A stretch of DNA of 64,000 nucleotides from an archaeon (GTDB lineage: Archaea; Nanobdellota; Nanobdellia; SCGC-AAA011-G17; GW2011-AR17): the NCBI GenBank assembly GCA_018656555.1, contig JABHZQ010000023.1:66875-130874 (forward strand), written 5' to 3'. The notes beneath the pieces were generated by a model. It did not search any database. It was given only the letters and a program-made list of their open reading frames with translations, and was not told the DNA's origin. Positions within the stretch are counted from its first letter, which is position 1, and each line of letters opens with the position of its first letter. The position numbers were made by a program, and so were the translations under genes. Below, in pieces: positions 57,485 through 64,000 of this stretch.

Positions 57485-60097
57485 TTAGACCAACTCAAAG
57501 GGTTTTACTTGTCTAATGGGCCACCTTAAATCTCCAGGCCTACCGTTGGGATATTGATAAATACCAATAGCTGAAAATTTTGTTCCTGTATTTTTACTAG
57601 ACCAACCCACAAGCAACGCATCATTCACACCCACATTTTTCCTTTCTAATTCATTTATCAAATCTGTTCTAACATCTTCTCCAATTCCATCCATATTCTG
57701 AAACTGATCTAAATAAAACTGTTGTGCTCCTGGACCTACTCCCAAAAGCAAAAAAGAATGAGAATAAGGCTTTAGACTATAACAATAGTCACTACTTCTA
57801 AACCCACAAAGAGGTGCACTATAACAATGATCTCCACAAGTTTCAGAATTTCTACTTAAACATCCACAAGCCTCATTAATTACAATCGGATAACCAAAAT
57901 CTTGAATAACTTCATCTAAATTAACATAAGGAGAATCTCTTCCTGCATAACCAGTATCCACAGCATAATGATTCTCAGAATATTGTCCATTAGTTGGACT
58001 AGAAACATCACTTATAACTAAACCAGTCCAAGCACCACAACAAATTGAAGACCAAGCAGACCTATAAGGAAAATCAGAAATACCATCATCATTATAATCA
58101 GTTGTTGCCTTAGCAACAATATCTGGAGAATATGTATTCCCTTTTCTCAACCAATTCTCAGCTATTGCCTCTGCCAAATCTTCTGGATAAGGCGGAACAT
58201 GTTGTGCTCCCCAAGTATTAACTGGCTCTTTGTAAACAGAATCTCTCAAATCTAAAAAAGGTTCTTCAGATAGACTATCTTCAACCTCACCCTCTCCCAC
58301 AAACCGATCTCCTTCTTTTAATTCTTCTAAAGATCCAGTATAAACACTGCATTCCCTCTTAGATTCTAAAAGAAAGACATCTTCCTTATCAAAAAAATCT
58401 CCAGATTTAATAGCTGCTACCTCACAACCAACAATAAAAAAGTCTTCTCCTAAATAATCTCCATCTTCAAAAGAATATTCTCCCATGCAACAATCAATTT
58501 TTTCTAAATTTCCATAATCATCAACATAAAAATTATAATTATATTTATCTCCCTTTTTCAAAATATATCCTACTTGAGTATTTTGATCATAAACTACACC
58601 TGAATCAAAATTAATTAAAAGACTCCCTTCTGATATATAGGCCTCTCCTTGGGGCATAAACCTAACTCCACCAACAGAAAAACTATCTACATCCAAAACA
58701 TAATTCCAATTAGTCTCATCAAACTTCAAACTCTTAAACCCCACAATAGTATCTAAACCTAACTGGTTTGTAAACAAATCAAAATATGAATTACCACCTT
58801 GAAAATCAGAAAAATAATTCATTTCATCAAAGTAAGAATGTAAATATGCCAAAGTTCCAAAACAATCCACATAATCACAAGACCAACCCTCTCCATCATA
58901 ATAAAAATCATTCATAAATTCTCCATCTATAGTAATGATGGGTAATGGATTAGCACAAATCAATTCAAAAGATCTATCTTCCAAAGTACAAACTATTTCT
59001 GAACACTTTGAATCTACCCAATTAGCAGAAAAAAAACAAGACTCAAGATCACAAACCCACTCATCTTCAAAATAACCAATAGAAAAATTTATTTCAGTTC
59101 CCTTTCCCAAAGTTGTCGATTGTGCCAAATTAGGTTTTTTTCCACAAATAACCAACTGTTCTCGATCTTGTGCATCTTCCTGTACAATAAACAATCCATT
59201 AAAACCCCATTCACCATCTAAATTATTAGCATTAATCAAAAGAATATCTTCCTCACTCATTATAAACCCCTCTATAAACTCATCGCCAAAAGAAAAAGTA
59301 ATATTATTACCATGTGATTGAGAATAAATCTTTAAATAATCTTCATAAACTTCAAGATTTCTACTTTTCAGATAAACTAAAGTATTACATTTATCTTGAC
59401 CAACTAAATAATCAAAAGAATTTGATAAATCATATATTAACAATTCACTTTCAAATTCGTTTCTTTTTGTACAAGAAGACTGTTCATTAAGTGTAAAAAT
59501 TAAAAAATCATTAGAAAAACCAACATTAGAATTTTCAGATAAATGTAACCTATAATTATTAATAATAATTCCATCATAACTTTCTTCTGAAAAAATATTA
59601 ATTCCTTCAGTTAAAACAATCTCTAAATAATCCCTATTTTCTATATTCTTAGTCTTAAAATCAAAGTAACTCTCCTCTTCAGCAAAAAAAAGCAAATCAT
59701 CAATAATTATTTCTTCACCTATATCCAGATATATTCTAACCCAATCCTCACCAATAAAATAAATCTCAACTCCTTCTTTAAAAGTGACAGGATAACCATT
59801 TAAAAAATAAATTCCTTCTTGTGAAAAATCTTTTGTACTTTCTAAATTCAAATATTCATCTTCAATTCCTACATCAAACGCCCCATCAAAAATAAGATAA
59901 GTAATTATTTGTAAATCTGGAGATTGAACATACAAATCACAATTATTAAAATAACTAGTACCTTGGAAACCCATAACTTTAGCATTTAAATCTGAAGAAA
60001 CATCATATCTAACTTCACCACAATCCAAATAAGATGAAGCTTTAACAAAACCACAAAATAATACTACAAACAAACTAAAAATAATAATTTTTTTCAT
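57485..60097 (-). CDS. 870-residue secreted protein, C-terminal cysteine-peptidase-like region
   Basis: 870 residues with an N-terminal signal sequence (MKKIIIFSLFVVLFCGFVKA). Residues 20-600 are beta-rich, with paired Cys. The C-terminal 230 residues have WSSICCGAWTGLVISD, an N-terminal Cys helix like NlpC/P60 or CHAP enzymes, and YSHSFLLLGVGPG with a His where the second active-site residue should be. The match is weaker than in the upstream giant protein: no PGDLV motif. It may be a papain-like hydrolase or an inactive relative. It follows the 141-residue gene by 1 nt. Confidence 0.72.
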   Translation of the reverse strand: MKKIIIFSLFVVLFCGFVKASSYLDCGEVRYDVSSDLNAKVMGFQGTSYFNNCDLYVQSPDLQIITYLIFDGAFDVGIEDEYLNLESTKDFSQEGIYFLNGYPVTFKEGVEIYFIGEDWVRIYLDIGEEIIIDDLLFFAEEESYFDFKTKNIENRDYLEIVLTEGINIFSEESYDGIIINNYRLHLSENSNVGFSNDFLIFTLNEQSSCTKRNEFESELLIYDLSNSFDYLVGQDKCNTLVYLKSRNLEVYEDYLKIYSQSHGNNITFSFGDEFIEGFIMSEEDILLINANNLDGEWGFNGLFIVQEDAQDREQLVICGKKPNLAQSTTLGKGTEINFSIGYFEDEWVCDLESCFFSANWVDSKCSEIVCTLEDRSFELICANPLPIITIDGEFMNDFYYDGEGWSCDYVDCFGTLAYLHSYFDEMNYFSDFQGGNSYFDLFTNQLGLDTIVGFKSLKFDETNWNYVLDVDSFSVGGVRFMPQGEAYISEGSLLINFDSGVVYDQNTQVGYILKKGDKYNYNFYVDDYGNLEKIDCCMGEYSFEDGDYLGEDFFIVGCEVAAIKSGDFFDKEDVFLLESKRECSVYTGSLEELKEGDRFVGEGEVEDSLSEEPFLDLRDSVYKEPVNTWGAQHVPPYPEDLAEAIAENWLRKGNTYSPDIVAKATTDYNDDGISDFPYRSAWSSICCGAWTGLVISDVSSPTNGQYSENHYAVDTGYAGRDSPYVNLDEVIQDFGYPIVINEACGCLSRNSETCGDHCYSAPLCGFRSSDYCYSLKPYSHSFLLLGVGPGAQQFYLDQFQNMDGIGEDVRTDLINELERKNVGVNDALLVGWSSKNTGTKFSAIGIYQYPNGRPGDLRWPIRQVKPFELV

Positions 60098-60098
60098 T

Positions 60099-60521
60099 TT
60101 ATTGTTTAAATGGTGGTGGAGATTGTTGAGAACTCTGAGGTTTCAAAGGTAAACTCTTCTTAGGTAATAGAAGAATTATTACAAAGAAGATCAATACTAA
60201 AACAACAAAACCAATCAACACAAAAGCCCAAACAGGCCATTCTTGTTTTTCTAATTCTTCCTGTTCATATTCTTCGATACTTTCATATTCAAATTCTAAA
60301 AAAGTATCATATTGTTCTTCAGAATAACAACCAATAAGAGTACAACAAAGAGAACCATCTTGCATTGTTATTCCCTGACCTTCACACAAATCTCCAGCAT
60401 CACAAACCTCACCAGCTAATTCCTCACAAGTTTGATCACAAACATCCATCTCCTGACAAGTTTCAGCACTAACAAAACTAAATAACAATAAGATCATAAA
60501 AACTAATAATATCTTCTTCAT
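60099..60521 (-). CDS. Small signal-TM protein with Cys-rich exterior and shared proline-rich tail
   Basis: 140 residues from the ATG at 60521 (MKKILLVFM), which overlaps the TGA of the giant gene (ATGA). The exterior part is Cys-rich (ETCQEMDVCDQTCEELAGEVCDAGDLC, CCTLIGC), a Glu/Tyr-rich stalk follows, a TM (about 92-115) and the cytosolic tail LLPKKSLPLKPQSSQQSPPP ending FKQ. AGGAGG lies 11 nt upstream; a GTG at 60530 would be only 2 nt from it. The tail is shared with the 53-residue protein at 57091-57252. Probably a membrane anchor or adaptor of the secreted proteins on either side. Confidence 0.8.
   Translation of the reverse strand: MKKILLVFMILLLFSFVSAETCQEMDVCDQTCEELAGEVCDAGDLCEGQGITMQDGSLCCTLIGCYSEEQYDTFLEFEYESIEEYEQEELEKQEWPVWAFVLIGFVVLVLIFFVIILLLPKKSLPLKPQSSQQSPPPFKQ
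60101..60188 (-). repeat. 88-bp tail cassette, copy 2
   Basis: Second copy of the cassette at 57093-57180 (85 of 88 bp), encoding the TM end and proline-rich tail of the 140-residue protein. Confidence 0.9.
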
Positions 60522-63500
60522 GTTCCACACAACCTCCTAGCCCCTACATATTTGAAAGTGTCAACTCTTCTCTTCTTAACTGGATTACCTGCATCAATCA
60601 TCATTTCATTACCCACATATAAACCAACATGAGTAATACCATCATCCAAACAAGTAGTCACACCATTACTATTAAAATCATTTGTGTCGCACATTATAAT
60701 TAAATCACCAGGTTGTAATTTATCATAATCAGGAGTTTGTGGTTCACAAGTAGAATCAACCCAGGCAGCAGGTGAATAACCTCTAGTAGCACAATCTGGT
60801 GTTCCATCGACTGCAACTCCCACATTATTACCTTGCCAAGTTGCACTCCTTGTAAAACTTTGTTGGAATTTTGGATCATCATATATATCCCCATATCTCT
60901 CATAAACCCATTTGGTAAAACTAGAACAATCAATAGGACATCTAACTCCATTTCCTTCAGTTATCATTCTTGTTCTACATTTTGAAGTTTGAGCATAGTC
61001 ACTCATTGGCTCACCATCAGGACCATAAATAACATTACTTATAATCTGACAATTTGTTGGTGGTGGTCCATCACTTGGCCATTCAGTAGCTGCTAAACAA
61101 TAAGAATGTCCACCATCACTCAAAGCTTGCTCTGCAAGTTCTACTAAATTATTTCCACATTCAGTAGACGTAGGAATACTCCCACCACTACATTGACCAT
61201 AAGTACTATCCCACTCACAATTCAATCCTGCAATCTCCTGACAAGTATCAGTAGGTATCTCACTACACCTACCTTCATCATCACCCAACTCAAGACAACT
61301 ATCAAGATCATAACAACTCTGACAATCCCCACCAATAGTTCTATCAATAAAATAACAATCCTGTCCTAAATCATGACAAGCATCATAAGAACAAGTTGCA
61401 CCAGTTCCAAAAAGACCACAACTATCACAATTAGTTTTCTCAGATTCCAAAGCCACACCCACTTTAGACTTAGTTGTAAATACAAAATTTTGATTAAACC
61501 TTTCATCACCAGCTAAAGTCACCGAAATATGTGCACTCTCATCAGTTTGATCTGGCATAGTTATTGCAAAACTACATTTATAACTATTTGAAGCAGAATC
61601 ATAATTGCAGTTATTTGAACCAAATAAATTACTATCTAAATCAGGAACATCTTGAGAAGAAATTCCAGAAATTTCTATTTCTACTTGATCACCAACACCA
61701 ACATAAATTGGATAAGCACTTCCACCAGGTGTTTCTTTTTCAATCTCATTTACTAAAAACCTAACCTCAACCTCAACACTTCCCTTAACTTCACAAGCAC
61801 TAACAATCTGCCTATAGGTATTTCCAATTAACATTTGAGCTTCAGCAGAATGAGAGTAACTCATACTCCTATCTAAGAAGTCAGACAATTGTGGAGGTAA
61901 AGTAGTCAAAGAAGCACAACTACTTGTTCCTGCAGTATTAGCAGCAGTATTATAACTAGTCTTAAGTTCTTCTAACTTCTCTGCAGCCTCTGTCTCCTCA
62001 TATAAATTACCTATACCTGCAGCTAAAGCATTATTCTTAAAGTCATTATCAGTCATCCACTGATCAACAGTCGCACTTCTCTCTAAATCTTTAACAGTAA
62101 CAGTAGCTGAATCCATCCAACAATAACCTAAGAACCTTTCCTCTCCATCATTGCCACAAGTTCCAATATTCTTCCAATCATTTGAATTACCTTGACCCAT
62201 ACCTGGATTCTCAATTGAGCAAACTCTTCTAATTCCAGATGTAAACTCACCAAACTGATAAGGTAATATTAAATTAGTACTTCCAACCTGACTAATTGTT
62301 GGTGAAGCAGTTGGATATGAAGGATAACACTGCTCTTGTGTTGATACATTCCTCATAGCTTCATCAGCAACAAACATATCTTTAACATACTCAGTACTAA
62401 ACATAGTGCTTACTTGACCAAATCCACAAGTCTCATCACCATTAATAACAATACAAACTTGATCATACTCTCCACCCGCAGTATTATCTAAAACACAATC
62501 CATAGTCTCATCAACCATCCCTTCATTCTCAATAGTTCCTGAAACTCCCCCACACTTACCAGTCATAGGATACTTCTCTCCAGTTATTGAATTATACAAT
62601 CTAACTGAATAAACTACTCTTGGAATATTTTCATTATTTCCTGCATAAATATGATAATAAACTTGGTAAGCACTCTGATCATTTGCCTCAGAATAAGGTC
62701 TTACCATCAAAGTTGCAAAAAACTGTGTTGGATCCTCTGGCTGACTTAACTTACTCATAAAATCACCAAACACCGGCATCTTTCCATAAACAGCACTCTT
62801 ACAAATAGTAGTTCCAATCTCTTTGAAACTTCTACCCTTAAATGCACCAAATGCAGTCTCAGAATACTCTGTTGTAAAATAAGTAAATGCATCTTTAGTA
62901 CTCTGAACATTCTCTTGGAATTTCAAATACTCTCCTCCACTTGCCCTTTCACCAAATGAATTCTTATTAAACAATCCAAGCAATCCCCCATGTGAATCAA
63001 AGATTGCAGCAACCTCATTAACAATAATCTCACACAAGTAAACACTCTGTAACTTATCACAAATTCCAACAGTCTTACCTTCATACTTTGAAGTTTCTAA
63101 ACAATCAACATAAGCATCCAACATAGACTTCCAATAATGTAAACTTGCTTGCACTCCAGTCAAACAAATTGGGAAAGCATCCCCATTACCCCAACCTAAA
63201 ACCAGAGATCCAATCATTCCACTCTCTATAACATTATCAACATGCCATCTTCCTTGCATTGTAAACCTTGAAGGTGGACACATAACTGGATCACAAACAT
63301 TAAACAATAATTTACAATCATTTGGATCCATCACATCAAAACAACTTGAAGTACTTCCTTCATAAGTAACTCCAGCCTTATCCTGTCTAACCTTGAAATC
63401 AATTCCCCCAATAGGCATTGTTGTTTTACCTGTAAAGTCCATTCTCACATACTTATTTGCATAACTATATAGATCCCCATAATTAGCCACTGACCCAGTA

Positions 63501-64000
63501 CCATAAGCTTGTTCATAAGCAAACTGACTCTCATGTCTAACTAAAATATCATCACCAGTACAAAGATTACCATCTGAACCAACATTCCAATATTGCATAG
63601 TCTGTATATCATTATTAGCTGAGTACTCAATTATTTTAAGGAAATCACCAACACTTGGAGTATATGGAATACAATAAGGCATTCCTTTATTTGCACCAGA
63701 ACCATAAACTACAAACTCTGCATCATCACTATACTCTCTTACTATCTCTCCAGAAGAATAAGATGGATTAGCAGCATAGATGTAAGTCTTTCCTGCTTCC
63801 TCTCTATAATAAAGTTGCATCCCCTCACTGGTCACAAGAACATCCTCTCTAGCCTCATTACTAAAACTTGGATCATTAATTGTTGCTATCTCTTGATTTA
63901 AGGAAGTTTCCAATCCAGCCCCAACTTTATGAGCATCATAAATATCATCTAATTGATGATACTTCAAAGGTTGAACATTACTATATGCCACACCATCATC
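60518..64000 (-). CDS. Giant secreted Cys-rich protein with C-terminal NlpC/P60 domain, 5' end beyond the window
   Basis: 1160 residues are visible; the frame stays open to the window edge, so a GTG at 63991 is not the true start. The mature chain is rich in Cys, Ser, Thr and Asn with many modules (for example a Cys-rich CDSCGLFGTGATCSYDACHD region near residue 920-980). The final 140 residues hold an NlpC/P60 domain: RCPIDCSSFTKWVYERYG with the nucleophile Cys, LQPGDLIIM, and GITHVGLYVGNEMMIDAG with the His. Such enzymes cut gamma-glutamyl or D-amino acid peptide bonds in bacterial walls; archaea have no murein, so the target is open. It overlaps the next gene by 4 nt. Confidence 0.82.
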   Translation of the reverse strand, partial: DDGVAYSNVQPLKYHQLDDIYDAHKVGAGLETSLNQEIATINDPSFSNEAREDVLVTSEGMQLYYREEAGKTYIYAANPSYSSGEIVREYSDDAEFVVYGSGANKGMPYCIPYTPSVGDFLKIIEYSANNDIQTMQYWNVGSDGNLCTGDDILVRHESQFAYEQAYGTGSVANYGDLYSYANKYVRMDFTGKTTMPIGGIDFKVRQDKAGVTYEGSTSSCFDVMDPNDCKLLFNVCDPVMCPPSRFTMQGRWHVDNVIESGMIGSLVLGWGNGDAFPICLTGVQASLHYWKSMLDAYVDCLETSKYEGKTVGICDKLQSVYLCEIIVNEVAAIFDSHGGLLGLFNKNSFGERASGGEYLKFQENVQSTKDAFTYFTTEYSETAFGAFKGRSFKEIGTTICKSAVYGKMPVFGDFMSKLSQPEDPTQFFATLMVRPYSEANDQSAYQVYYHIYAGNNENIPRVVYSVRLYNSITGEKYPMTGKCGGVSGTIENEGMVDETMDCVLDNTAGGEYDQVCIVINGDETCGFGQVSTMFSTEYVKDMFVADEAMRNVSTQEQCYPSYPTASPTISQVGSTNLILPYQFGEFTSGIRRVCSIENPGMGQGNSNDWKNIGTCGNDGEERFLGYCWMDSATVTVKDLERSATVDQWMTDNDFKNNALAAGIGNLYEETEAAEKLEELKTSYNTAANTAGTSSCASLTTLPPQLSDFLDRSMSYSHSAEAQMLIGNTYRQIVSACEVKGSVEVEVRFLVNEIEKETPGGSAYPIYVGVGDQVEIEISGISSQDVPDLDSNLFGSNNCNYDSASNSYKCSFAITMPDQTDESAHISVTLAGDERFNQNFVFTTKSKVGVALESEKTNCDSCGLFGTGATCSYDACHDLGQDCYFIDRTIGGDCQSCYDLDSCLELGDDEGRCSEIPTDTCQEIAGLNCEWDSTYGQCSGGSIPTSTECGNNLVELAEQALSDGGHSYCLAATEWPSDGPPPTNCQIISNVIYGPDGEPMSDYAQTSKCRTRMITEGNGVRCPIDCSSFTKWVYERYGDIYDDPKFQQSFTRSATWQGNNVGVAVDGTPDCATRGYSPAAWVDSTCEPQTPDYDKLQPGDLIIMCDTNDFNSNGVTTCLDDGITHVGLYVGNEMMIDAGNPVKKRRVDTFKYVGARRLCGT

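Noticed and set aside
63991-63991. GTG at 63991 as the start of the giant protein
   Set aside because: The frame is open further to the window edge (Asp-Asp-Gly codons) and no signal sequence follows the GTG, so the gene begins outside the window.

Overview
The window is from a strongly AT-rich, gene-dense archaeal genome. Direct signs of an archaeon are a TFB with zinc ribbon and cyclin repeats, an Sm-like protein, ribosomal proteins S8e and L37e, a tRNA intron flanked by a bulge-helix-bulge motif, and several class III (QxxxE) prepilin signal sequences. TATA boxes lie about 26 nt before many start codons, as expected for leaderless transcripts. Gene content (many glycosyltransferases, secreted Cys-rich proteins, a Tad-like pilus, very tight packing) suggests a DPANN lineage such as Woesearchaeota/Pacearchaeota; that placement is inference.

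Region 1 (1-29.2 kb) is a surface-glycan island. It holds GT2 and GT4 glycosyltransferases, four large multi-spanning membrane proteins resembling GT39-type enzymes, three B12-binding-type radical SAM proteins, a SPASM radical SAM protein, an FkbM and another methyltransferase, an FAD oxidoreductase, a Wzx-like flippase, an LPG-synthase-type membrane protein and nucleotide-sugar enzymes. The last include an RfbH/E1-like dehydratase with its iron-sulfur cysteines and active-site His, an SDR, and GDP-mannose 4,6-dehydratase. Together they point to a glycan containing deoxy and perhaps 3,6-dideoxy sugars.

Region 2 (29.2-49.0 kb, all minus strand) encodes the cell surface and a pilus. It starts with secreted proteins: a duplicated-module lipoprotein, a possible S-layer protein and a Cys-repeat protein. 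A Tad/archaellum-like machine follows: major pilin, two T2SF membrane proteins, a secretion ATPase, a MinD/TadZ-like ATPase, a wHTH-TM protein, a run of prepilin-like proteins including a 687-residue one, and a KaiC/ArlH-like ATPase. Beyond these lie a UbiA prenyltransferase and a MopE-repeat membrane protein.

Region 3 (49-55.3 kb) is an information-processing block: TFB, a pair of lipoproteins whose 5' ends are almost identical, S8e, LSm, L37e, a LAGLIDADG endonuclease gene that runs into an intron-containing tRNA-Leu(UAG), a GT2 enzyme, a small doubtful gene, and hisS just downstream of tRNA-His.

Region 4 (55.3-64 kb, minus strand) has a lipid-kinase-like protein and a run of secreted or membrane proteins. 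These include a very large Cys-rich protein with a C-terminal NlpC/P60 domain (cut by the window end), an 870-residue secreted protein, and two small membrane proteins sharing a nearly identical TM and proline-rich cytoplasmic tail.

No CRISPR array, insertion sequence or rRNA gene was seen. No gene-free stretch exceeds 300 bases; the longest (18921-19073, 22434-22598, 55190-55330) hold only promoters, leaders and a short repeat copy.
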